DNA from: Acetobacter sp. 46_36
Lineage (GTDB): Bacteria > Pseudomonadota > Alphaproteobacteria > RF32 > CAG-239
Length of the DNA: 64,000 nt
Reading direction: 5' to 3'
Assembly (NCBI GenBank): GCA_001917135.1
Contig: MNTT01000016.1
Span: forward strand, 261,576-325,575
Shown here piece by piece: positions 32,272 through 41,200 of this stretch; within the stretch, counting starts at the first letter, position 1; each line of letters begins with the position of its first letter. The notes beneath the pieces were generated by a model. It was not told the DNA's origin, searched no databases, and was given only the letters and a program-made list of their open reading frames with translations. The position numbers and the translations under genes are program-made.

Positions 32272-34452
32272 ATGGCGGTTTACGGCGTTCTCCTTCCCCT
32301 GCCCTTTGACGACGTTTTTGATTATACGACGGAAGAGGAGCTTGTTCCCGGACAGCTGGTCGAAGTTCCTTTCGGCCGGGAGGAACTGGTCGGCGTCGTC
32401 TGGAAAAAAGGACAGAGCGCAGACATTGACCCGAAAAAGATAAAACAAATCAAATCCGTGGTGCAGCTGCCGCGCCTGACAGCGGAGATGACGGCCTTTA
32501 TCCGCAAAACTGCAGAATACAACCTGGCTCCGCTGGGAATGGTGCTGAAAATGGTACTGGGCATGAAAAGCAACCAGCTGCCCAAGCAGAAAGTTACGCT
32601 TTACGGCCTGAAAATAAAAAACGAAAATCTGGACGGCATCCGCATTACGGAAGCGCGCAAGGCGGTGTTTGACTTTCTGGACGGCGGGCTCGAAGCGGAA
32701 AAAGAAGAAATCATCAGCGCAACCGGCGCCAGCAGCGGCATTATCACCGCGATGATTAAAAGCGGATTTCTTTATAAAAAAGACGTACTTATCAACGAAG
32801 AAGCCGAAGAACAAAAAGTCAACCTGAACAAAACGGCAGCGCTGACGGAGGAACAGCAGGCGGCGGCGGACATTCTCGTACGCAAGGTCGGCAGCGGCTT
32901 TTCGGCAACTCTCCTGGACGGCGTTACCGGTTCGGGCAAGACCGAGGTTTATTTTGAGGCCGTTGCCGAAGCGCTGGCACAAAACAAGCAGGTTCTGGTG
33001 CTGGTGCCGGAAATTTCCCTGACGTCGCAATGGCTGCGGCGGTTTGAACTGCGGTTCGGGGTTACGCCGTTTATCTGGCACTCGGAAGTCGGCGTCAAAG
33101 ACAAGGCAAAAACCTGGAAAGCGGTAGCGCTCAACAAGGCGAAAGTCGTGGTCGGAGCACGGTCGGCGCTGTTTCTGCCATTTGCGGACTTAGGGATTAT
33201 TGTCGTTGACGAGAGCCACGACCATTCGTTCAAGCAGGAAAGTCTCGTTACCTATCAAGGGCGGGACATGGCGGTACTGCGCGCACATCTGGAGAAAATT
33301 CCGGTTATCCTGTCCACGGCTACTCCCGATTTGGAAACCATCGTCAACGTTGAAGAAGGTAAATACGACTGCGTGAAACTGACCAAGCGCTTTGCCAAGG
33401 CAGTGCTGCCGGAAATTAAAATCCTTGACCTTAAAAAAGACAAACCGCAGAAAGGCCCGTGGGGCGTGTCGTTTCTGGCGCCGACACTCGTTGACGAGCT
33501 TGCCGCAAATCTCAAGCGCGGCGAACAGTCCATGCTGTTTCTGAACCGGCGCGGTTATGCTCCGCTGCTCATCTGCCGGGACTGCGGACACCGAATCCAA
33601 TGTCCGCACTGCACGGCGTGGCTTGCCGAACATCGCATTACCGGTGAATTAATCTGCCACCATTGCGGATTTAAGATGTTTACGCCGAAACGCTGCCCCG
33701 AATGCGGTTCGGAAGACGGATTAACCGCGTGCGGCCCGGGCGTGGAGCGAATCGCCGAAGAAGTGCGCAACCGTTTTCCCGAAGCGCGCACTGCCATCCT
33801 TTCCAGCGACATTACCACCAACTACAAGCAGATTTCGGACGTTATCCACCGGACGGCAAACAAGGAAATTGACATTCTCATCGGTACGCAGATTCTGGCC
33901 AAGGGACATAACTTTCCCGATTTGACGCTGGTGGGCGTGGTCGATGCCGACCTCGGGCTGATGGGAACCGACCTCAGGGCAGGCGAACAGACGTTCCAAC
34001 TGCTGGCGCAAGTTTCCGGGCGTGCGGGACGCGGCGAGAAAAAAGGCGTGGTCTATCTGCAGACGCTCTATCCCGACCATCCGGTATTGCAGGCGGTGAT
34101 CGAGCATAACCGGGAAGCTTTTATCGAGATTGAAAAAAGTTCGCGGCGGCTGCTGCATATGCCCCCTTACGGCAAACTGGCGGCACTGATTATCTCGTCG
34201 GCAAACCAGCAGGCGGCGGAAGCAGCGGCATATTATCTCGGCAAATGCGCGCCGAATACGGAACTGATAGAAACGCTCGGCCCGGCGCCGGCGCCGATGA
34301 ATCTGCTGCGCGGCAGATACCGCTACCGCCTGCTGCTCAAGACGGCAAAAAACGTTAACATTCAGGAAGTTCTGAAAAAATGGCTCAACATGGTCAAGAT
34401 CAAAAGCAACGTCCGCGTAGACGTGGACATTAACCCATATTCCTTTATGTAA
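32272..34452 (+). CDS. priA: Primosomal protein N' (replication restart helicase PriA)
   Basis: A 726-residue superfamily 2 DNA helicase. The N-terminal DNA-binding domain is followed by Walker A GVTGSGKTEVY (about residues 217-227), the Walker B box VVDESHDHSFKQ (DEAH variant, about 311), the zinc-binding cysteines (CRDCGHRIQCPHC, CHHCG, CPEC) and ILIGTQILAKGHNFPDLTLV with QVSGRAGRG (motif VI). PriA rebuilds replication forks after stalling. It is 6 bp downstream of chpT. No gene for PriB or DnaT is visible. Confidence 0.97.
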   Translation: MAVYGVLLPLPFDDVFDYTTEEELVPGQLVEVPFGREELVGVVWKKGQSADIDPKKIKQIKSVVQLPRLTAEMTAFIRKTAEYNLAPLGMVLKMVLGMKSNQLPKQKVTLYGLKIKNENLDGIRITEARKAVFDFLDGGLEAEKEEIISATGASSGIITAMIKSGFLYKKDVLINEEAEEQKVNLNKTAALTEEQQAAADILVRKVGSGFSATLLDGVTGSGKTEVYFEAVAEALAQNKQVLVLVPEISLTSQWLRRFELRFGVTPFIWHSEVGVKDKAKTWKAVALNKAKVVVGARSALFLPFADLGIIVVDESHDHSFKQESLVTYQGRDMAVLRAHLEKIPVILSTATPDLETIVNVEEGKYDCVKLTKRFAKAVLPEIKILDLKKDKPQKGPWGVSFLAPTLVDELAANLKRGEQSMLFLNRRGYAPLLICRDCGHRIQCPHCTAWLAEHRITGELICHHCGFKMFTPKRCPECGSEDGLTACGPGVERIAEEVRNRFPEARTAILSSDITTNYKQISDVIHRTANKEIDILIGTQILAKGHNFPDLTLVGVVDADLGLMGTDLRAGEQTFQLLAQVSGRAGRGEKKGVVYLQTLYPDHPVLQAVIEHNREAFIEIEKSSRRLLHMPPYGKLAALIISSANQQAAEAAAYYLGKCAPNTELIETLGPAPAPMNLLRGRYRYRLLLKTAKNVNIQEVLKKWLNMVKIKSNVRVDVDINPYSFM

Positions 34453-34665
34453 AAAAACTATATCAAAAACACGGATATATGAATATGAAAACGGCGCAGC
34501 GGAGGAAAGCCGGCCTCAGCAAGTTGTAGCAGGAAACAGCCCATTGTGGCGCACGGAGACAGAGGACTGTCGATTGAGGCGTGCGGCGGCCGATTTTTAA
34601 GGGAACTGAGGCTGACAAAGCTACGGCGGGAGGCAAAAATTTCTTTTGCCGATATAAATTTCCGT

Positions 34666-34694
34666 TTGACAATCCGCTTCTAAAAACATAAATT
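34666..34694 (+). promoter_or_regulatory. Promoter of the WG-like repeat gene
   Basis: TTGACA (34666-34671), 17 bases, TAAATT (34689-34694), 42 bp before the ATG at 34737. The 213 bp between priA and this promoter contain only G/C-rich, repeat-like sequence with no gene. Confidence 0.6.
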
Positions 34695-34736
34695 TTAATA
34701 CAGATAAAAATTATTATAACTTTAACAAACAGCATT

Positions 34737-35387
34737 ATGGACTTTAAATTATTATTTTCCGGGGGCAAAGACATTCCCGCAGACGTTCGCATGATTTACG
34801 GCGGGCTGATTAAAAGGCATCAAAAGCTCAAAAACGGCTGGAGCGCGGTTCTTCTCAGAAACAATATGGCTTATTTGTACAAAAACAATGCACAGCCTAT
34901 TCTTGTCGGCGGCATCAAACGCATATTCGAGGCGGCAGACGGCAAGTTTATGCTGGTCAAAGAAAACGGCGAAAAAGCGGTTTTTACGGCGGACGGCATT
35001 CAGACGGCGGCTTTTTCCGCAGGTTCCGAACTGTATTGGAACGGATGGTATAAGATTGACGACAGTGAAGGCGTTTCCCTTTTTAAGGCAAACGGCGAGT
35101 GCCTCGGCAGCAGGCTTAAGGCAGCCGGCGTTTTTGCCAACGGCTGTTACTTTATGTCCGTGCGGTATGCGGAAGACGGCGCCAAGGCCGGCATATATGG
35201 CGCAGACGGCAAGAGACTCCTGTTTACCAACGATACGGCGGTCAAAATGTTAAAAAACGGCTGGTTTATCGCGGAAGACGGGCTTTATGACAATCTGGGC
35301 AATTCGTATATCGGCACAGTCAACGGACATACCCTTGACTGGTGGTTTCTGTTTGCAGTCGGAATATTTATGCCCCAGCGCAGGTAA
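34737..35387 (+). CDS. Hypothetical protein with WG-like strand repeats
   Basis: A 216-residue protein made of short repeats that end in strands plus a turn: LKNGWSAVLLRNNMAYLY, GGIKRIFEAADGKFMLVKENG, SELYWNGWYKIDDSEG, KMLKNGWFIAEDGLYDN. The pattern (basic-N-G-W or G-F followed by strands) resembles WG/kelch-like beta-propeller blades. It has a sigma70-type promoter and a terminator but no Shine-Dalgarno sequence (leader acaaacagcatt). A similar but longer protein lies at 52855-53943. Function unknown; probably cytosolic. Confidence 0.5.
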   Translation: MDFKLLFSGGKDIPADVRMIYGGLIKRHQKLKNGWSAVLLRNNMAYLYKNNAQPILVGGIKRIFEAADGKFMLVKENGEKAVFTADGIQTAAFSAGSELYWNGWYKIDDSEGVSLFKANGECLGSRLKAAGVFANGCYFMSVRYAEDGAKAGIYGADGKRLLFTNDTAVKMLKNGWFIAEDGLYDNLGNSYIGTVNGHTLDWWFLFAVGIFMPQRR

Positions 35388-35399
35388 ATTAATGAAAGG

Positions 35400-35428
35400 C
35401 TTTTTCCCTCCGGGAAGAGGCTTTTTTT
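35400..35428 (+). terminator. Terminator after the WG-like gene
   Basis: A 9-bp stem (CTTTTTCCC 35400-35408 with GGGAAGAGG 35412-35420, two G-U pairs) has a 3-base loop and is followed by CTTTTTTTA. Confidence 0.75.
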
Positions 35429-35601
35429 ATTATCCATACCTTTTTTCATAAATTTTATGGCATAAAGTTTGTTTAAGTGTGGAAATTTTAATTCAAAATA
35501 AGTAATTTTGCTGTAGTTATGTTTTTAGTGGTTTAATTTTGCCGCGCTGAGGCGTTTGCCGAACGCAGGCGGAAAGGATTGTATCAGGGACAGAAACGCA
35601 A

Positions 35602-36159
35602 ATGCAGAAAATTTCGAAGTTCAAAACGGCGTCAGTTTATGCCAGAGCCTGGCTTGATGCGGCAAAGGACAAAAAGATTGAAGACAAAGCGTTTGAAGAA
35701 GCCAAACTGTTAAAAGCGGCCTACAATCAGGACTCTGCCTTGTGGAATCTTCTGGCTGCGCCGGGCGATGACCGCAAAATCCAGCGCAAGATTATTGAGA
35801 ATCTGGCAAAAAAGACAAACCTATCTTCAATTACGGCCGAAACCCTCGCTCTTATCGCCGAAAACGGCAAATTAAAGGCGACGGGCCTGATTTTGGACGA
35901 GTTTATCAAACTTTACTATCAGGACAAAGGGATTGTCGAAGTCCGGGTGGAAACGGCAGTCGAACTGACGGCGGCACAGGACAAAAAGCTGCGCAGCGTG
36001 CTGGAAACAAAACTGAAAGCGCCTATTTTGCTGGAATATACGGTTAAGCCGGAGGTTTTGGGCGGACTGCGGGTTCGTTTCAAATCCTTTTTGATTGACG
36101 ACACGCTGGAAAGCAAACTCGGGCGCATCGGGCAGTTGATTAAAAGCGGCTCGCAATAA
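35602..36159 (+). CDS. atpH: F1 ATP synthase delta subunit
   Basis: A 185-residue delta (OSCP) subunit, the flexible stator that ties the b-subunit to the top of F1. The N-terminal helical bundle starts SKFKTASVYARAWLDAAKD, with the typical YA-A-- run, and the C-terminal half ends in LRVRFKSFLIDDTLESKLGRIGQLI, the conserved strand-turn-helix segment (split: VRFKSFLIDDT, LESKLGRIGQL). It is first in the atpH-A-G-D-C operon, the usual alphaproteobacterial order in which F0 genes are elsewhere. Confidence 0.9.
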   Translation: MQKISKFKTASVYARAWLDAAKDKKIEDKAFEEAKLLKAAYNQDSALWNLLAAPGDDRKIQRKIIENLAKKTNLSSITAETLALIAENGKLKATGLILDEFIKLYYQDKGIVEVRVETAVELTAAQDKKLRSVLETKLKAPILLEYTVKPEVLGGLRVRFKSFLIDDTLESKLGRIGQLIKSGSQ

Positions 36160-36176
36160 GACGGAGGCTGAGAGAA

Positions 36177-36332
36177 ATGATTTTTGCAACATATACGGCA
36201 GACACAGTGCAAAGGACGAATGCCACAGACAAAGCAAACAAAGCTTGCTGGGCGGGCGCGACAAACAAGACGCGCAGGGCAAGAGAAACAGGCAGGACGA
36301 ACGTAACAGACAGGGTGAAGAAAGGAAAATAA
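36177..36332 (+). other. Small 51-codon open frame in the atpH-atpA spacer
   Basis: An ATG at 36177 (after GAGAGAA) opens a frame of 51 codons ending TAA at 36330-36332, one base before the atpA ATG. It encodes MIFATYTADTVQRTNATD... with very basic, Thr/Asn/Arg-rich sequence that reads like a translated degenerate repeat (ACA-GAC-A.G motifs). It fills nearly the whole 174-bp space. I do not claim it is a gene; the tight fit suggests that ribosomes could read through to atpA. Confidence 0.2.
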
Positions 36333-36333
36333 C

Positions 36334-37890
36334 ATGGCGGTCAAAGCAGAGGAAATTTCCGCAATTCTGAAAGAGAAAATCGAACAGTACAATTTTAACC
36401 CGGATATGGAAGAAGTCGGGCGCGTGCTTTCGGTCGGCGACGGCATTGCCACGGTTTACGGGCTGACCGGCGTCGAATACAATGAGATGGTCGAGTTTTC
36501 GTCCGGCGTCAGGGGTATGGCGCTGAACCTCGGCGAAGACAGCGTCGGCGTGGTTATTTTCGGTTCAGATGCAGAGATTAAGGAAGGCGATACGGTCAAG
36601 CGCACAAACAAAATCGTCAGTGTTCCGGTCGGAAAAGAGCTGCTGGGACGCGTCGTGGATGCGCTGGGGCAGCCGATTGACGGACTCGGTGCCGTCAAGG
36701 CCAAAGAATTTGCCAACGTTGAAACGCGGGCGCCGGGCATTATTGAGCGCCGCAGCGTACACGAGCCGGTACAGACGGGCTTAAAAATCATCGACTCGCT
36801 TATTCCTATCGGGCGCGGGCAACGCGAACTTATCATCGGCGACCGCCAAACGGGAAAAACGTCGATAATCGTTGATACAATTATCAACCAGAAAGCCGTC
36901 AATGACGCAGCCAAGAACGACAAGGACAAGCTGTTCTGCATTTACGTTGCCATCGGGCAAAAGCGCTCGACGGTGGCGCAGGTGGTCAAAACCTTAAAAG
37001 ACTACGGTGCTCTGGATTATACAATCGTCGTGGCGGCAACGGCTTCCGATGCGGCGCCGCTGCAGTTTATCGCACCCTACGCAGGCTGCGCAATGGGCGA
37101 ATATTTCCGTGACCGCGGCATGCATGCCGTCATTTTCTACGACGACCTGTCCAAGCAGGCGACGGCTTACCGCCAGATGTCGCTGCTGTTGCGCCGTCCG
37201 CCGGGGCGCGAAGCCTATCCGGGCGATGTTTTCTATCTGCATTCAAGACTATTGGAACGGGCGGCAAAACTTGATGAGGAACGCGGAAGCGGTTCGCTGA
37301 CGGCGCTGCCGGTGATTGAAACGCAGGCCGGAGATGTTTCAGCCTATATTCCGACGAACGTCATTTCCATTACCGACGGGCAGATATTCTTGGAAACATC
37401 ACTGTTTTACCAAGGCGTCCGGCCGGCAGTCAATGTCGGCATTTCCGTCAGCCGCGTCGGCTCCGCCGCGCAGGTTAAAGCAATGAAACAGGTGGCCGGC
37501 ACGATGAAACTGGATTTGGCGCAATACCGTGAAATGGCAGCTTTCTCGCAGTTTTCGTCCGACTTGGACGCAGCGACGAAAAAACTACTGGAACGCGGCG
37601 TCCGCCTGACCGAACTGCTGAAACAGCCGGTTTACCATCCGCTGGCGCTGGAAGACGAGGTCGTTTCCCTGTTTGCAGGTGCCAAAGGCTTTTTGGACGG
37701 GCTGGAAGTCAGCCAGGTTAAGGATTTTGAAAAGTTTCTGCTGGAGAGCATTAAGCGCGAGAAAAACAGCATTATGAAAGAAATCCGCGACAAGAAGGCT
37801 ATTTCCGAAGAGCTGGAAAAAGAACTCGGCACTTATATGCAGCAATGCCTTGACGCTTTTAAAAAGAAAGCGGCGGAGAAAGCAGCATAA
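36334..37890 (+). CDS. atpA: F1 ATP synthase alpha subunit
   Basis: A 518-residue alpha subunit of the F1 hexamer. The P-loop GDRQTGKT lies at about residues 169-176, with the arginine finger region in the ITDGQIFLETSLFYQGVRPAVNVG segment (alpha visual DIN site, split here as ITDGQIFLETSLF and GVRPAVNVG). It pairs with beta subunits to form the catalytic interface. It follows a 174-bp spacer after atpH, longer than usual in atp operons, and AAGGAAAAT AAC precedes the ATG. The C-terminal helices end in an Ala/Lys run. Confidence 0.97.
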   Translation: MAVKAEEISAILKEKIEQYNFNPDMEEVGRVLSVGDGIATVYGLTGVEYNEMVEFSSGVRGMALNLGEDSVGVVIFGSDAEIKEGDTVKRTNKIVSVPVGKELLGRVVDALGQPIDGLGAVKAKEFANVETRAPGIIERRSVHEPVQTGLKIIDSLIPIGRGQRELIIGDRQTGKTSIIVDTIINQKAVNDAAKNDKDKLFCIYVAIGQKRSTVAQVVKTLKDYGALDYTIVVAATASDAAPLQFIAPYAGCAMGEYFRDRGMHAVIFYDDLSKQATAYRQMSLLLRRPPGREAYPGDVFYLHSRLLERAAKLDEERGSGSLTALPVIETQAGDVSAYIPTNVISITDGQIFLETSLFYQGVRPAVNVGISVSRVGSAAQVKAMKQVAGTMKLDLAQYREMAAFSQFSSDLDAATKKLLERGVRLTELLKQPVYHPLALEDEVVSLFAGAKGFLDGLEVSQVKDFEKFLLESIKREKNSIMKEIRDKKAISEELEKELGTYMQQCLDAFKKKAAEKAA

Positions 37891-37921
37891 TGGAAACAGT
37901 GCATAGCGAAGAGGGCAGATT

Positions 37922-38833
37922 ATGGCAGGCTTAAAAGAACTCCGAACCCGGATTGAAAGCATTAAGTCGACACAGAAAATCACTTCGGCAATGAAGATGG
38001 TCGCGGCGTCCAAATTCCGCCGCGCCCAGCTGACTTTGGAAAAAAGCGAATTGTTCCAAAAGATGATGATTGGCAATATCAAAAACGTTTTGGTTTCGCT
38101 CAAGCAGGAGGCTGCTGAAAAAGGCGTTTCGTATATGCTGCCGAAAATGCTCGTGCAGCCAAAGAATCCGAAAGTCTATGCCTTATTTGTTCTGGCATCC
38201 GACCGGGGCTTGTGCGGCAGCTACAATTCGCAGATTGCCAAAGAAGCCAAGCGGCGCATCGACGAACTGCACAAAGAGGGCAAACGGACGGTGGTCTTCT
38301 GTTACGGCAAAAAAGGGCTGTCCGGCTTAAAAAGGCTCGGCGTTACCGAAATCGAAGGCAGCTATCCGAATGTTATCAAAAAACACTTAACCTACGAAGA
38401 GGCGATGAGTTTTTTGCATGATGTCTGGAATAAGAAAGAGCAATACGGCGCAGATATCTGCGAAATCGTATACAGCGACTTTTTATCCGGACTGTCGCGG
38501 ACGCTGGTTTCCAAACAGGTGATTCCGTTTGACATTGCTACGGCACCGGAAGACGAAAGCCTGAATCGGGTCGGCGATGCTTTTTATGGCTATCTTCCGG
38601 ACAAGCTCGGACTGTTGCAAAAGCTTTCGCGCGTTTATATGCGGACGGCCATGTTTGAAATCCTCATCAATTCGCAGGCTTCCGAACATGCGGCGCGCAT
38701 GAGTTCAATGGACAATGCCAACCGCAACGCCCGCGATATGATAAGCTCGCTGACCTTTAAGTACAACAGTCTGCGGCAATCCGCGATTACGACCGAACTT
38801 ACGGAAATCGTCGCTGGAGCAGAAGCGATGTAA
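37922..38833 (+). CDS. atpG: F1 ATP synthase gamma subunit
   Basis: A 303-residue gamma subunit, the rotor shaft in the alpha-beta hexamer. The N-terminal coiled coil starts ELRTRIESIKSTQKITSAMKMVAASK (split: ELRTRIESIKST, QKITSAMKMVAASK) and the C-terminal one ends NARDMISSLTFKYNSLRQSAITTEL with EIVAGAEAM; the central Rossmann-like part contains ASDRGLCGSYN. Length is normal. The stop codon lies inside the first unit of a tandem repeat that fills the spacer to atpD. Confidence 0.95.
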   Translation: MAGLKELRTRIESIKSTQKITSAMKMVAASKFRRAQLTLEKSELFQKMMIGNIKNVLVSLKQEAAEKGVSYMLPKMLVQPKNPKVYALFVLASDRGLCGSYNSQIAKEAKRRIDELHKEGKRTVVFCYGKKGLSGLKRLGVTEIEGSYPNVIKKHLTYEEAMSFLHDVWNKKEQYGADICEIVYSDFLSGLSRTLVSKQVIPFDIATAPEDESLNRVGDAFYGYLPDKLGLLQKLSRVYMRTAMFEILINSQASEHAARMSSMDNANRNARDMISSLTFKYNSLRQSAITTELTEIVAGAEAM

Positions 38834-38940
38834 CAGGAGAATGTCGCCGGGCGAGGCAATATGACAGTAAAATATCGCCCGAGCAGAGGCGATATGACAG
38901 AGGAATGTCGCCGGGCAGAGGCGATGTAACAGCGAACAAG
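38824..38940. repeat. 32-bp tandem repeat within the atp operon
   Basis: About 3.5 imperfect units of 31-33 bp (starts near 38824, 38855, 38888 and 38920), each reading ggcRatRtRacag then a..aTRTCGCCcGgGC, occupy the atpG-atpD spacer and include the atpG stop. They can pair with themselves because each unit holds both gccgggc and ggcgat elements, so the mRNA may be structured. Confidence 0.8.
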
Positions 38941-38979
38941 GCGCTTTTATGCGGAGAAACATTAGGAGTAAAAAAAGAG

Positions 38980-40515
38980 ATGGTGGCAAGAAAGAAAAAA
39001 GAAGCTGAAGAAAAAGCGGAAATGCAAGACCTCAAAAAAGAGGCGGATTTGCGTCTGGCCGAGCTGCGCCAAAAGATAAAGGAACAGGAGGGTTCGGACA
39101 AACTCGGCGAAATTTATCAGGTTATGGGGGCGGTTGTTGACGTCAAATTTCAAAACGTCAAAGTTCTGCCGCCAATCTTAAGCGCGCTGGAATGCGAAGT
39201 CGGCGGGCGGCGCCTGGTGTTGGAAGTAGAGCAGCACCTCGGCGAAAATATCGTCCGCACGATTGCGATGGATACCACGGACGGCATGAGCCGCGGCATT
39301 AAAGTTTACAATACGGGAAAGCCGATTACGGTTCCGGTCGGGCCGGAACTTTTGGGACGCATTATCAATGTTGTCGGCAACGAAGTTGACGGACGCGGCA
39401 AAATCAACACCAAGGAGTATATGCCGATTCACCGCGAGGCGCCGGAATTTATCGACCAGTCGACAGACCCGGAAATTTTTGTTACCGGCATTAAGGTAAT
39501 CGACCTGCTTGAACCGTATTCCAAAGGCGGAAAAATCGGTTTGTTCGGCGGCGCAGGCGTCGGCAAGACGGTGTTGATTATGGAACTGATTAACAACATC
39601 GCCAAAGGACACGGCGGCTATTCGGTTTTCGCGGGCGTCGGCGAGCGGACGCGCGAAGGCAACGATTTGTACCATGAAATGATAGAATCCGGCGTTATCG
39701 ACCTTGAAGGCGACAAGTCAAAAACTGTTCTGGTCTACGGACAGATGAACGAACCGCCCGGAGCACGTGCCCGCGTGGCTTTGACCGGGCTGACCGAGGC
39801 GGAGTATTTCCGCGATGTGGAACATCAGGACGTGTTGTTCTTCGTTGACAACATCTTCCGTTTCACACAGGCGGGGTCAGAAGTTTCGGCGCTGCTGGGG
39901 CGTATTCCGTCTGCCGTGGGCTACCAGCCGACACTCGGTACGGATATGGGTTCCATGCAGGAACGCATTACCTCAACGAAAAACGGTTCCATTACTTCGG
40001 TACAGGCAGTTTACGTCCCGGCCGACGACTTGACCGATCCGGCGCCGGCTACGACTTTCGCCCATTTGGACGCGACGACGGTTCTGTCACGAAAAATTTC
40101 CGAACTCGGCATTTATCCGGCGGTTGACCCGCTCGATTCGACCAGCCGGATTTTGAATCCCGACATTGTGGGCGAAGAGCATTACAATGTAGCCCGCGGC
40201 GTACAGGAGATTTTGCAGAAATACAGTTCCCTGCAAGACATTATCGCCATCCTGGGCATGGACGAGTTATCCGATGACGACCGGATGGTAGTTTCGCGAG
40301 CCCGGAAAATTCAGAAGTTTCTGTCGCAGCCGTTCCATGTCGCCGAGGTCTTTACCGGGAAGAAAGGCCGCTTTGTCAATCTGGAAGATACCGTTAAAGG
40401 CTTTAAGGGCATTTTGGAAGGCAAGTACGACGATATTCCCGAACAGGCTTTTTATATGGTCGGAACGATAGAAGAAGTGCTGGAAAAGGCCGAACAGATG
40501 AAAGGCGCAGCATAA
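38980..40515 (+). CDS. atpD: F1 ATP synthase beta subunit with a charged N-terminal extension
   Basis: A 511-residue beta subunit (catalytic). The P-loop GGAGVGKT starts at residue 190, whereas in E. coli it is at 149, so the N-terminus is longer by about 40 residues: MVARKKKEAEEKAEMQDLKKE... , a Lys/Glu-rich helix that leads directly into GEIYQVMGAVVDVKF, the normal start of the beta barrel domain. Catalytic motifs GERTREG, VYGQMNEPPGARARV and FFVDNIFRFTQAG are intact. AGGAG is 13 bases upstream of the chosen ATG; later ATGs at 39022 or 39124 would remove part of the extension, and the frame is open even further back to 38905. Confidence 0.95.
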   Translation: MVARKKKEAEEKAEMQDLKKEADLRLAELRQKIKEQEGSDKLGEIYQVMGAVVDVKFQNVKVLPPILSALECEVGGRRLVLEVEQHLGENIVRTIAMDTTDGMSRGIKVYNTGKPITVPVGPELLGRIINVVGNEVDGRGKINTKEYMPIHREAPEFIDQSTDPEIFVTGIKVIDLLEPYSKGGKIGLFGGAGVGKTVLIMELINNIAKGHGGYSVFAGVGERTREGNDLYHEMIESGVIDLEGDKSKTVLVYGQMNEPPGARARVALTGLTEAEYFRDVEHQDVLFFVDNIFRFTQAGSEVSALLGRIPSAVGYQPTLGTDMGSMQERITSTKNGSITSVQAVYVPADDLTDPAPATTFAHLDATTVLSRKISELGIYPAVDPLDSTSRILNPDIVGEEHYNVARGVQEILQKYSSLQDIIAILGMDELSDDDRMVVSRARKIQKFLSQPFHVAEVFTGKKGRFVNLEDTVKGFKGILEGKYDDIPEQAFYMVGTIEEVLEKAEQMKGAA

Positions 40516-40518
40516 GCC

Positions 40519-40887
40519 ATGACAGCAAATATCGACTTAAAAATCTATATGCCGGAAAAGCTTGTGCTCAGCCAAAAAGTTTATCGGGTTGTGCTGCCGG
40601 CAGACGATATGCCGCTTACGGTTATCCAAGGGCGGGCGCCGACTTTGATGGCTCTGGACATGGGCGCGGTTAAGATTTTGGACGAGCGAGGCGAAGCAAC
40701 CGAGGAATGGCTGATTTCCGGAGGTTCGGCCGATATCAGGGAAGATGCCTGCACGATTTTGACCGAGGCGGCGTTTGCCAAAAAAGAGCTCAGCCTTGAA
40801 AAGGCGCGGGCACTGAACGAAGAGTTTGCCAACCCGTTTTATGAATGGCTTATCAGCTATTTTGAAAAAGAAAACGGGAAAAAATAA
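40519..40887 (+). CDS. atpC: F1 ATP synthase epsilon subunit
   Basis: A 122-residue epsilon subunit. The N-terminal beta-sandwich domain (DLKIYMPEKLVLSQKVYRVVLPADD, GRAPTLMALDMGAVKILDE) is conserved. The C-terminal two-helix part that inhibits ATP hydrolysis in many bacteria is short (LSLEKARALNEEFANPFYEWLISYFEKEN), so it may regulate weakly. Last gene of the operon, four bases after atpD's stop; a terminator follows about 100 bp later. Confidence 0.9.
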   Translation: MTANIDLKIYMPEKLVLSQKVYRVVLPADDMPLTVIQGRAPTLMALDMGAVKILDERGEATEEWLISGGSADIREDACTILTEAAFAKKELSLEKARALNEEFANPFYEWLISYFEKENGKK

Positions 40888-40960
40888 CCGGCTTTTTTTG
40901 AATTTGGCTTTAACCGAAACGGTCTGAAACGGAAAAAACAGATTTGCCAACCCAGAGTTT

Positions 40961-41017
40961 CCTGAATATTCAGGGAGGGAAAAGCGCCGTACCGGCATAT
41001 GGGCGGCGTTTTTTTTA
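40961..41017 (+). terminator. Palindrome and terminator after the atp operon
   Basis: A perfect 14-bp palindrome CCTGAATATTCAGG (40961-40974) is followed by a stem CGCCG (40985-40989) with CGGCG (41004-41008), extended by A-T pairs, and a run of eight Ts. The rest of the 313-bp space between atpC and the next gene shows no gene. Confidence 0.7.
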
Positions 41018-41138
41018 TAATCTGAGAGGGGATTCTTTTATAATCAGAGAGAAGATTTCCTTACCGTAATGCAATAAACGGGGGCTTTACGATTTTCCCG
41101 AGTGTGGAGAATAGCTGTTTACAGGTATGGTGCAGCGA

Positions 41139-41168
41139 TTGACTTCAAGGCGGGAAATGTTTTATACT
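41139..41168 (+). promoter_or_regulatory. Promoter of the GT-C membrane protein gene
   Basis: TTGACT (41139-41144), 18 bases, TATACT (41163-41168), ending 32 bp before the ATG at 41201. Confidence 0.6.
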
Positions 41169-41200
41169 CGGCTTAAAATTAACAATGAAAGCAGTTGATT

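Noticed and set aside
31852..33081. 409-codon minus-strand open frame over chpT and priA
   Set aside because: Antisense to chpT and priA, which have diagnostic motifs.
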